Positions 1-5,095 of a DNA stretch of 5,242 nt are shown in pieces; within the stretch, counting starts at the first letter, position 1; each line of letters starts with the position of its first letter. The stretch lies in the NCBI GenBank assembly GCA_035403465.1, contig DAONFG010000088.1:1-5242 (forward strand). Reading direction: 5' to 3'. The stretch is from JAAYBQ01 sp035403465 (GTDB taxonomy: Bacteria > Spirochaetota > UBA4802 > UBA5550). The notes below the pieces were generated by a model. That model worked only from the letters and a program-made list of their open reading frames with translations. It had not been told where the DNA came from and did not search any database. A program made the position numbers and the translations under genes.

Positions 1-436
1 CAGCAACAGTATCATTTTCATTTATTACAGGGATAACATCCATATTGATCAGGGCATTCAGTGTATTGCGCGCATTCAGGAAACGTGTCCTGTGACGCAT
101 ATCATCCTCAGTGAGAAGTACCTGGCCTACGCTGCAGCCGTATAACGAGAAACAGGACTTATACTCGTTCATTAGAACAGCCTGTCCCACTGCAGCAAGC
201 GCCTGTTTTTCGGGTATGGCAAGATTAGTCCTCTTCATCCCCAGAATCCCTGCACCTGCTGATATTGCGCCCGAGGTGACAATGACAACCTCATAACCCG
301 ACTTCCTGATTGATGAAATCTGCCTGGCAAATCCTTCAATTTTGGCAGCAGATATCCTGTCATCATCGGTAATCGACGAGGTCCCTATCTTCACAACAAC
401 ACGTTTTATTTTTTTAAAAAGTTCAGTCCTCTCCAT
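1..436 (-). CDS. proB: Glutamate 5-kinase, N-terminal part (cut by window edge)
   Basis: Glutamate 5-kinase phosphorylates the gamma-carboxylate of glutamate with ATP, the first step of proline synthesis in the cytoplasm. I translated 145 residues; the rest of the gene lies beyond position 1. Family landmarks of the amino-acid kinase fold are present: VVVKIGTSSIT (residues 13-23, with the phosphate-binding Lys16 and Gly18), VTSGAISAG (53-61), AAVGQ, VGQVLLT, RFLNARNTL, and the substrate-site block INENDTVA (138-145). The ATG at 434-436 lies inside the end of obg, overlapping it by 14 bp. It has a GGAG at 444-447, 7 nt upstream, so translation is probably coupled to obg. A C-terminal PUA domain, which some ProB proteins carry, cannot be judged here. 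Family identity is secure. Confidence 0.95.
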   Translation of the reverse strand, partial: MERTELFKKIKRVVVKIGTSSITDDDRISAAKIEGFARQISSIRKSGYEVVIVTSGAISAGAGILGMKRTNLAIPEKQALAAVGQAVLMNEYKSCFSLYGCSVGQVLLTEDDMRHRTRFLNARNTLNALINMDVIPVINENDTVA

Positions 437-1418
437 CCGGTTTCTCCATCAACTCCCTTATCTCTTTATAAAGAACGCTGATCTTGTCGTCAAGAATTAC
501 TGATATGGGGATCACCTTTTCGTTGAACAGTGCCTTTTTCTCTTCAAGCTCTTCTGCCGAAACAAGGTCGATCTTTGACAGGAGTATCCTGCTCTCCCTG
601 TTCAGAAGGTCCTCATTGTACGTGGCCAGTTCATTTTTAAGCAGTTCAAGGGTATACTTGAGGTCATCCCCCGAAACATCGATTATATAGAATATGCACC
701 TGACACGCTCAATATGCTGAAGAAATGACAATCCCAGGCCATGCCCCATATGTGCGCCTTCAATAATTCCGGGGATGTCGGCAATTTTGTACACAATTCC
801 GTCATCATACTGGATTACGCCAAGGTTCGGAGTCAATGTTGTAAAAGGATAATCTCCGATCTTCGGGTTGGCATTGGTAATGGCGGCCAGAAGTGTGGAC
901 TTGCCGGCGTTAGGCAGACCTACCAGTCCTATGTCGGCAATGAGTTTCAGGTTAAGTTTAACATCAAGTTCATCACCCGGCATACCGTCCTGTGCAAATC
1001 GGGGAGTCTGGTGAGTTGAAGTCTTGAAAAAAGCGTTCCCCTTTCCGCCTATGCCCCCTGTTGCAATCTTGAAGGGCTTATCCTCTTCGATCATATCTGC
1101 AATAATCTCGCCTGTCTCATCATTGTAAATAACGGTTCCAGGGGGAACCTTGATTGTCAGGTCTTCGCCATCATTGCCATACCTGTTTCGCCCCATCCCG
1201 TACTGCCCGTTATCGGCACTATAGACTTTGCCCGGGAAAAAATGCGAAAGGTTATAATATCTTCTGTCGGCAACAACATAGACATCGCCCCCCTTGCCGC
1301 CGTCACCGCCATCGGGCCCGCCTTTTGGGACATACTTCTCTCTTCTAAAGGAGACACTCCCCGGGCCGCCATGACCTGCCTTTATCCGTATATTTATTAC
1401 ATCTGTAAATTTTGCCAC
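423..1418 (-). CDS. obg: Obg-family ribosome-assembly GTPase
   Basis: Obg/CgtA is an essential GTPase that binds the 50S subunit and acts in its late assembly and in stress control. I chose the GTG at 1416-1418 (331 aa). It gives the usual MAKFTDVINIRI start and has AGGAG at 1428-1432, 9 nt upstream; a TTG at 1440-1442 is in frame but lies upstream of that site. The glycine-rich Obg fold covers about residues 1-160. The G domain follows: P-loop GLPNAGKST (167-175), switch I YPFTTLTPNLG (190-200), G3 DIPGIIEGA (214-222). G4 reads SKID (281-284) in place of the usual NKxD, and G5 reads SV (306-307) in place of SA. There is no C-terminal OCT or long acidic extension. The gene lies downstream of rpmA behind a terminator-like hairpin and overlaps proB by 14 bp. 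Confidence 0.96.
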   Translation of the reverse strand: MAKFTDVINIRIKAGHGGPGSVSFRREKYVPKGGPDGGDGGKGGDVYVVADRRYYNLSHFFPGKVYSADNGQYGMGRNRYGNDGEDLTIKVPPGTVIYNDETGEIIADMIEEDKPFKIATGGIGGKGNAFFKTSTHQTPRFAQDGMPGDELDVKLNLKLIADIGLVGLPNAGKSTLLAAITNANPKIGDYPFTTLTPNLGVIQYDDGIVYKIADIPGIIEGAHMGHGLGLSFLQHIERVRCIFYIIDVSGDDLKYTLELLKNELATYNEDLLNRESRILLSKIDLVSAEELEEKKALFNEKVIPISVILDDKISVLYKEIRELMEKPDGED

Positions 1419-1433
1419 TTTATTTAACTCCTG

Positions 1434-1466
1434 AAAAAACAAATCGCGTATGTATCCATACGCGAT
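1434..1466 (-). terminator. Intrinsic terminator or attenuator before obg
   Basis: A perfect 10-bp stem (arms 1443-1452 and 1457-1466, minus-strand ATCGCGTATG/CATACGCGAT) closes a 4-nt GATA loop. It is followed directly on the minus strand by TTTGTTTTTT (1443 down to 1434; the first T is shared with the stem). This is the classic form of a Rho-independent terminator. It lies between the rpmA stop and the obg ribosome-binding site, which begins 1 nt after the U-run. I see no convincing promoter between this hairpin and obg, so obg and proB probably depend on readthrough. Partial termination would lower their expression relative to L21 and L27. Confidence 0.72.
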
Positions 1467-1481
1467 CGGTCGAACATTATG

Positions 1482-1500
1482 CTGATCCGGTAAAGATCAG
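1482..1500 (-). repeat. Hairpin overlapping the rpmA stop codon
   Basis: CTGATC (1495-1500 read on the minus strand) and GATCAG (1482-1487) form a perfect 6-bp stem with a 7-nt loop. The rpmA TGA (1497-1499) sits inside the first arm. No U-run follows, so it is not a terminator by itself. It is the first of two tandem hairpins in the rpmA–obg gap and may act as a transcript-end or pausing element, but a 6-bp palindrome can occur by chance. Confidence 0.35.
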
Positions 1501-1754
1501 ACTGCTGGGTAAACAGAAACCTTTTTCCTGGTTTTATCAAACCTTTCGAATGTAACAACACCGTCAATTTTTGCAAAAAGGGTATCATCACTGCCTTTTC
1601 CGACATTTTTACCAGGGTGAATTTTTGTTCCCCTCTGCCTGACTATAATAGTTCCACCGCTTACCTTTTCGCCGCCAAAACGTTTAACTCCAAGTCTCTG
1701 GGCATTGGATTCCCTTCCGTTTCTTGATGAGCCGGCGCCCTTCTTATGTGCCAT
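1497..1754 (-). CDS. rpmA: 50S ribosomal protein L27
   Basis: L27 is a large-subunit protein whose N-terminal tail reaches the peptidyl-transferase centre. The 85-aa product has the family's usual length. It begins MAHKKGAGSSRNGRES, followed by AQRLGVKRFGGEKV, GGTIIVRQRGTKIHPG and NVGKGSDDTLFA, all standard L27 blocks. The ATG at 1752-1754 is fixed by AAGGAG (1762-1767), 7 nt upstream, which overlaps the stop of the preceding prp-like gene. The protein starts directly with the mature-type sequence. It lacks the roughly nine-residue extension with a phenylalanine-rich cleavage site known from Firmicutes L27, which is notable because a Prp-type protease gene is its immediate neighbour. Confidence 0.98.
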   Translation of the reverse strand: MAHKKGAGSSRNGRESNAQRLGVKRFGGEKVSGGTIIVRQRGTKIHPGKNVGKGSDDTLFAKIDGVVTFERFDKTRKKVSVYPAV

Positions 1755-1765
1755 AACACAACTCC

Positions 1766-2122
1766 TTAACAAACATCATTTTCAATTTTTACTCTTCCCG
1801 GATATTCCCTCTGTATTTCAAGAATTCCTATCAGGAATGATTCAATCAGCAATTTAAGCTTAATCTCCTCAACTGCATCCTTTACCGGTTTTACAGTTGA
1901 AGTTAAAAGTCCATTTTCAATTTTTACCGTTTGCTCAACTTTAAGCAGCCGGTTAATGCTCAGCACCAGGGTCTGTGATAGCGCCGAAACCGCAGCACAC
2001 ACAACATCTTTTCCCTTTACATCGCTTCCGGCATGGCCCGATATATGAATACTAACAGGTAATTCAGCCGGAAAGTGTAATCCGTTTTCAACAGCAATGT
2101 TGCCTAGCCGGATTACTATCAA
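1766..2122 (-). CDS. prp: Prp-like cysteine protease (YsxB family)
   Basis: Prp (YsxB) is the small cysteine protease that removes the N-terminal extension of L27 in Firmicutes such as Staphylococcus aureus. Its gene typically sits between rplU and rpmA, as here. The product is 118 aa if started at the TTG at 2120-2122. The family core is clear: SGHAGSDVKGKDVVCAAVSAL, with His30 and Cys42 of the expected His–Cys pair 12 residues apart, the spacing I recall for the S. aureus enzyme. A longer-than-usual loop (about residues 10-27) precedes the GHA motif. The start is uncertain. The ATG overlapping the rplU stop (TAATG) leads to a stop after three codons in another frame. The in-frame candidates are TTG 2120-2122, which matches the family start MIVIRLG, and TTG 2138-2140; neither has a strong ribosome-binding site. 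The substrate is unclear because the adjacent L27 has no extension. Family call strong, function inferred. Confidence 0.85.
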   Translation of the reverse strand: MIVIRLGNIAVENGLHFPAELPVSIHISGHAGSDVKGKDVVCAAVSALSQTLVLSINRLLKVEQTVKIENGLLTSTVKPVKDAVEEIKLKLLIESFLIGILEIQREYPGRVKIENDVC

Positions 2123-2129
2123 ACAATCA

Positions 2130-2441
2130 TTAACCCACAACTACTTCATTTATCTTGAGCTGTGAATACTGCGCCCTGTGTCCAATTGTCCTGGTATAGT
2201 TTTTGCGTCTCTTAAACTTGATTCCAAAAACCTTGTTTCCCTTTACTTCACCAAGAACCTCGGCCTTTACCTTGACGTTCTGCAGATAGGGCTGACCGAT
2301 TTTAACTTCACCGTCATTTGAATAAAGGATTACTTTATCAAGAACAAGGTTTTTCTCTGCAGTCTTTAATCTATCAACATTTACAATCGCATCTTTTTCA
2401 AGCTTGTACTGTTTTCCGGAAATTTCTACTATAGCGTACAT
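2130..2441 (-). CDS. rplU: 50S ribosomal protein L21
   Basis: L21 binds 23S rRNA in the large subunit. The 103-aa product has the normal length. It shows the family start MYAIVEISGKQYKLEKD, the central VKIGQPYLQNVKVKAEVL, and the RNA-binding block GIKFKRRKNYTRTIGHRAQYS with the C-terminal LKINEV. The ATG at 2439-2441 has AAAGG at 2450-2454, 8 nt upstream. It is first in the cluster rplU–prp-like–rpmA–obg–proB. The 5' leader is too short (27 bp to the tRNA terminator) to hold the structured L21 leader RNA known from Bacillus. Its stop codon shares a base with an ATG (TAATG) that is not in the frame of the next gene. Confidence 0.98.
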   Translation of the reverse strand: MYAIVEISGKQYKLEKDAIVNVDRLKTAEKNLVLDKVILYSNDGEVKIGQPYLQNVKVKAEVLGEVKGNKVFGIKFKRRKNYTRTIGHRAQYSQLKINEVVVG

Positions 2442-2462
2442 TTAATTTACCTTTGAATGCTT

Positions 2463-2468
2463 ATTATA
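2463..2468 (-). promoter_or_regulatory. Possible -10 box for the rplU operon
   Basis: A perfect TATAAT on the minus strand directly abuts the U-run of the tRNA terminator. Transcription would start near 2456, leaving about 15 nt before the rplU ATG and placing the AAAGG site close to the transcript end. No good -35 is found at 16-18 bp; that position falls in the terminator stem. In an AT-rich run a TATAAT can arise by chance. It is supported by position, since the operon needs a start after the terminator unless readthrough supplies it. Confidence 0.38.
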
Positions 2469-2494
2469 AAAAACAAAAGAGGGTATAACCTCTT
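2468..2494 (-). terminator. Intrinsic terminator after the tRNA
   Basis: The minus strand reads AAGAGG (2489-2494), a 6-nt loop, then CCTCTT (2477-2482), followed by TTGTTTTTT (2476-2468). The stem is short but perfect, and the U-run is strong. It begins 3 nt beyond the discriminator base of the tRNA, as expected for the end of a single-tRNA transcript. Its U-run resembles that of the hairpin before obg (TTTGTTTTTT). Confidence 0.65.
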
Positions 2495-2496
2495 AT

Positions 2497-2570
2497 TGGG
2501 CCCACAAGGAATCGAACCTTGGACCTACTGATTATGAGTCAGCCGCTCTAACCGACTGAGCTATGGGCCC
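2497..2570 (-). tRNA. tRNA with CAU anticodon, probably tRNA-Ile2
   Basis: A full cloverleaf folds from 74 nt: acceptor GGGCCCA/TGGGCCC (7 perfect pairs), D-arm GCTC/GAGC, anticodon stem GCTGA/TCAGT with one G·U, anticodon loop CTCATAA (anticodon CAU), T-arm CAAGG/CCTTG with loop TTCGATT, discriminator A. CAU is used by initiator Met, elongator Met and Ile2. The paired first position G1–C72 and the absence of three G–C pairs beside the anticodon loop argue against the initiator. C4–G69 and C5–G68, which are known determinants for the lysidine-forming enzyme TilS, favour Ile2 over elongator Met, which in E. coli has U4 and A5. The 3' CCA is not encoded (AAT follows the acceptor stem), so CCA must be added after transcription. 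The gene has its own promoter and terminator. Confidence 0.95.
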
Positions 2571-2587
2571 TGCAAGAATGCATTAGC

Positions 2588-2617
2588 CATATAGCATATA
2601 GAGCTTCTTTGTGTCAA
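2588..2617 (-). promoter_or_regulatory. Promoter of the tRNA gene
   Basis: A perfect -35 TTGACA (2612-2617) is followed after 18 bp by TATATG (2588-2593), which matches TATAAT in 4 of 6 positions. Transcription would begin near 2581, about 10 nt before the tRNA 5' end, a normal leader length for RNase P processing. The form is that of a housekeeping sigma factor promoter. The rest of the 95-bp gap (2571-2665) is AT-rich. I see no convincing hairpin terminator for the upstream gene in it. Confidence 0.6.
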
Positions 2618-2665
2618 GAAAATATTAAAAAATAATGTGACATAAAAAACGGGAAGAATGCGCTG

Positions 2666-3253
2666 CTACATGATTACTTCTGTTTCGAATGGATCATCAG
2701 AACCATTAAACAGATTCTTTTTATTTATTTCTTCAGCATCGCTGTATGCCTCGATGATACCGACAAAATGAACAATGAGTGTAATAAAAAAGACAAATCC
2801 TGTAAGAAGCAGGTAGTTCCTGTGCTCCACCGACCCGACATCTGCGAGCATTGTCTTTATAAAAAAGAAGCCTGCCGCAGTGTAGCCCGCACCGGCAGCA
2901 AAGCAGAATGCAATGCCCTTGGTGTCATTGCCCAGGTAAAAATGTCCCCCGCCGGGCATTACAACAGAAAGCAGGCATACAAGCCGCGGATTTATCTCTT
3001 TAACTTTTTTGGTACCGCCTTCACCGGATTTTTCTTCCGCAGTACCCTTTTTATTATCCTTTTCAGGTTTTACTGTTTTTTTATTCTTATCATCCTTTTT
3101 AAGGACGGAATCATCAGCCACTTTCCCTTTATTAATAATATCCGTTTCTTTATCGGATTTGATTTCGCCCAGGGTAATTGCCGAAAGTGATGGTAAAGCA
3201 TACATGCTTGAAAAGAAAATTGAAAGTACAAGCAGGGTCATTGTTTTCTTCAT
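2666..3253 (-). CDS. Signal-peptide membrane protein of unknown function
   Basis: I do not recognise this 195-aa protein by name. Residues 1-25 look like a Sec signal peptide: MKK, a hydrophobic core, then cleavage plausibly after Ala25. Residues about 31-87 form a low-complexity linker rich in Lys, Asp, Glu and Gly, probably disordered. From residue 88 the sequence NPRLVCLLSVVMPGGGHFYLGNDTKG resembles the start of DUF5683/TM2-like domains, where a Pro-Gly-x-Gly-(Gln/His)-Phe-Tyr turn joins two hydrophobic stretches. Likely membrane segments are about 90-100, 113-133 and 147-168. The tail EAYSDAEEINKKN is also typical of such proteins. It would be anchored in the inner membrane with the linker on the outer side. 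The ATG at 3251-3253 has no strong ribosome-binding site. It follows the GGDEF gene by 83 bp and may share its transcript. Reality of the gene is likely; function unknown. Confidence 0.8.
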   Translation of the reverse strand: MKKTMTLLVLSIFFSSMYALPSLSAITLGEIKSDKETDIINKGKVADDSVLKKDDKNKKTVKPEKDNKKGTAEEKSGEGGTKKVKEINPRLVCLLSVVMPGGGHFYLGNDTKGIAFCFAAGAGYTAAGFFFIKTMLADVGSVEHRNYLLLTGFVFFITLIVHFVGIIEAYSDAEEINKKNLFNGSDDPFETEVIM

Positions 3254-3288
3254 AATCGCCGGAATCCATTATCAATTTTTGCAGGATC

Positions 3289-3313
3289 TTTACCGCTACA
3301 TGATACCGGTAAA
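3289..3313. repeat. Inverted repeat between GGDEF gene and membrane-protein gene
   Basis: TTTACCG (3289-3295) and CGGTAAA (3307-3313) are perfect 7-bp arms around an 11-nt spacer. No T-run follows on either strand, so it is not an intrinsic terminator. It lies in the 83-bp gap, 36 bp upstream of the membrane-protein start. It could be an operator or a transcript hairpin. Chance occurrence is also possible. Confidence 0.35.
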
Positions 3314-3336
3314 TACCCCATCTGAGACGAGTATCT

Positions 3337-4392
3337 TTATAAAAAAGAAACCCTGTTTTTCCCGTCATTTTTTGACGAGTATAGAGCCCTGTCAGCCCTT
3401 TCAATAAAGTCCTGCCTGCTCTTATCAATCAATGAATCATACTGTGTAACACCGATTGATATTGTTACTTGAAGCAGCTTGTCATTAAACGATATGGAAA
3501 GACCCTCTATTGCAGACCTTATCCTTTCTGCCACGATAATTGCTTCGTTAATATCGGTCCTGGGCAGAATAATTGCGAATTCCTCCCCACCGTACCTTGC
3601 CGCAATGTCAATAAGCCTTACACTATCCCTGAACACTGACGCAACAGACCTGAGAACCTCGTCACCCGCGAGGTGCCCGTATGTATCATTAAATTTTTTG
3701 AAACTGTCAATGTCCGCGATAATAAGAGACAGGGGCCTGTCATATTTATGTGCCCTCTTCATCTCTTCAACAAGTATGGTCTGGAAATAATGATGGATCT
3801 TGAGCCTTGTCATCATGTCAGTTGTTGCCATCTCATAAAGCCTGGCATTATTGATTGCAATCCCGGCAAGGGATGCAATGTTCATTATATATTCTATTTC
3901 ACTCTCGGAAAAGGCGCCGCTGTTGATCCTGTCGCCAAGAACTATGATTCCATTAATCTCACCCTTGCTCTGCAGCGGCACAATAAGGTCAGGCTTAAGA
4001 GCCTTGATCACGTCAAGTTCGGGAACATTAATCATACCTATTATCTCGTGGTATGTAAAGCTCCTGTAATGAGTTTCAAGGAACCTGATCAGTTCTGAAT
4101 TTATGTTAAATGAATAGTCTATTATATGGTCAAGTTCAAAGCCCTTGTAATTCCGGTGAAGAGAGAATTTATCGCCGCCTATTGATTTCATAAGGAAAAT
4201 ACCTGCATTAAGCAGCTGCAGCTGCCCCATGCATGTCAGGAGTATGGAATCTATAAGAATGTTATAATCAAGAGTAGAATTCAGTCCCTTGCTTATCTCT
4301 ATCAGCTGGCGCAGGTCATAAATTTTCCTTTCATACTGTTCTATGAGCGGAGGAAATTTAACATCTACTTCAAATTTATCATAGGAATCCAT
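3337..4392 (-). CDS. GAF–GGDEF diguanylate cyclase
   Basis: A soluble signalling enzyme predicted to make cyclic di-GMP from two GTP. The 351-aa product starts with a short helix likely to be coiled (about residues 17-38, ERKIYDLRQLIEIS). A GAF-like sensor domain follows (about 38-185, ending LAGIAINNARLYE). The GGDEF domain spans about 188-351: TTDMMTRL (190-197), the metal-binding block ADIDSFKKFNDTYGHLAGD (226-244, with Asp227), the active-site motif RYGGEEF (266-272), and the C-terminal ADRALYSSKNDGKN. The inhibitory I-site RxxD is present as RLID (259-262), five residues before GGEEF, so product inhibition is likely. No transmembrane segment or EAL domain is seen. The GAF ligand cannot be told from sequence. 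ATG 4390-4392 has only an AGGGG 12 nt upstream. The gene stands alone between hisH and an unknown membrane-protein gene. Confidence 0.95.
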   Translation of the reverse strand: MDSYDKFEVDVKFPPLIEQYERKIYDLRQLIEISKGLNSTLDYNILIDSILLTCMGQLQLLNAGIFLMKSIGGDKFSLHRNYKGFELDHIIDYSFNINSELIRFLETHYRSFTYHEIIGMINVPELDVIKALKPDLIVPLQSKGEINGIIVLGDRINSGAFSESEIEYIMNIASLAGIAINNARLYEMATTDMMTRLKIHHYFQTILVEEMKRAHKYDRPLSLIIADIDSFKKFNDTYGHLAGDEVLRSVASVFRDSVRLIDIAARYGGEEFAIILPRTDINEAIIVAERIRSAIEGLSISFNDKLLQVTISIGVTQYDSLIDKSRQDFIERADRALYSSKNDGKNRVSFL

Positions 4393-4416
4393 CTTTTAAT
4401 TAATCCCCTAAACTGA

Positions 4417-4422
4417 ATTATA
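4417..4422 (-). promoter_or_regulatory. Possible -10 box for the GGDEF gene
   Basis: A perfect TATAAT on the minus strand lies in the 88-bp gap after hisH. It would start transcripts near 4410, about 18 nt before the ATG. No recognisable -35 lies at 16-18 bp and there is no extended -10 TG, so an activator or an alternative explanation may be needed. No U-run terminator for hisH is visible in this gap, so readthrough from the his genes is also possible. Confidence 0.33.
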
Positions 4423-4480
4423 CCTTACTATCCAGGCTCCCTGCGCTCACAGGCAATCCTCAGTATTGGTAAACAACTGT

Positions 4481-5095
4481 TTATCTACAATATACTTCAT
4501 TTACGAAGTTTTGAACAATTTTTAAACCGTTATTATGGCTTTTTTCAGGGTGGAACTGGGATGCGAAAATATTCCCCTTTCCCACTATACATGGGAACCT
4601 GACGCCGTAATCTGCCGAAGCTATCTCCCACGAAGGATCATCGAGTACCGGGTGGTATGAATGGATAAAATAGAAATAACTACCATCCTGGACACCTTTA
4701 AGGAAAACAGACTCACTTGTGAAAGATACACAGTTCCAGCCCATATGCGGCACCTTGAGATCCGTCTCAGGAAACCTTACCACTCTGCCCGGAATAATAT
4801 CAAGCCCTTTTGAAAACCCGAACTCCTCGCTGCTTGAAAAAAGCAGCTGGTATCCCAGGCATATCCCCATAAAATAACCACCCGAGCTGATATACTGCTT
4901 TAACGGGGAGATCCAGCCCGATTTTGTCAGGTTATCCATTGCCATTGCAAAGGCACCGTCTCCCGGAAGAATCACCCCTTTTGCATTTTCAAGCGACTCG
5001 GGATCGCTAGAAACAATGACTTTATCCGTGTACAATTCAAAGGCCTTAGTGACAGACCTGAGGTTGCCCATACCATAATCTATTACTACTATCAT
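4481..5095 (-). CDS. hisH: Imidazole glycerol phosphate synthase, glutaminase subunit
   Basis: HisH hydrolyses glutamine and passes ammonia to HisF, which makes imidazole glycerol phosphate and AICAR in histidine synthesis. The 204-aa product has the usual length of a class I glutamine amidotransferase of this type. Landmarks: MIVVIDYGMGNLRSV start, ILPGDGAF (42-49), the nucleophile Cys79 in GICLGYQLLF, VPHMGWN (115-121), IHSYHP, and the triad partners His182 and Glu184 in ASQFHPEKS. The commonest family form has PGVGAF at the oxyanion strand; the Asp here is a variant, not an obvious defect. ATG 5093-5095 has GGGAG at 5102-5106, 6 nt upstream, and overlaps the hisB stop by one base (TGATG), so the two are translationally coupled. 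The next gene downstream is not hisA or hisF. Confidence 0.97.
   Translation of the reverse strand: MIVVIDYGMGNLRSVTKAFELYTDKVIVSSDPESLENAKGVILPGDGAFAMAMDNLTKSGWISPLKQYISSGGYFMGICLGYQLLFSSSEEFGFSKGLDIIPGRVVRFPETDLKVPHMGWNCVSFTSESVFLKGVQDGSYFYFIHSYHPVLDDPSWEIASADYGVRFPCIVGKGNIFASQFHPEKSHNNGLKIVQNFVNEVYCR

Noticed and set aside
1419..1442. TTG at 1440-1442 as the start of obg
   Set aside because: The AGGAG site lies inside this extension, and the extra residues fall before the conserved MAKFTD start; the TTG also falls within the terminator T-run region.
1755..1772. TTG at 1770-1772 as an extended start of L27 that would supply a Prp site
   Set aside because: It adds only six residues without a cleavage motif, and AAGGAG is perfectly placed for the ATG at 1754.
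2854..3349. A 16-bp direct repeat, TCTTTATAAAAAAGAA, at 2854-2869 and 3334-3349
   Set aside because: It is low-complexity AT-rich sequence. One copy encodes part of a hydrophobic helix and the other covers the GGDEF gene end, so a functional repeat is not supported.
3337..3370. T-rich end of the GGDEF gene as an intrinsic terminator
   Set aside because: A run of T is present on the minus strand, but only a 3-4 bp stem can form before it.
3150..3428. A 92-codon minus-strand frame bridging the GGDEF 3' end and the membrane-protein 5' end
   Set aside because: It overlaps two better-supported genes in another frame and shows no domain or ribosome-binding site.
2768..4098. Long plus-strand open frames opposite the membrane-protein and GGDEF genes (for example 2768-3190, 3009-3407, 3673-4098)
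   Set aside because: They are antisense to genes with clear family motifs, have no family features, and their composition follows from the codons of the opposite strand.
4430..4483. Small hairpins just after hisH (TAAAC/GTTTA and CCTGT/GCAGG) as a terminator
   Set aside because: Stems are short or contain wobble pairs, and neither is followed by a T-run.
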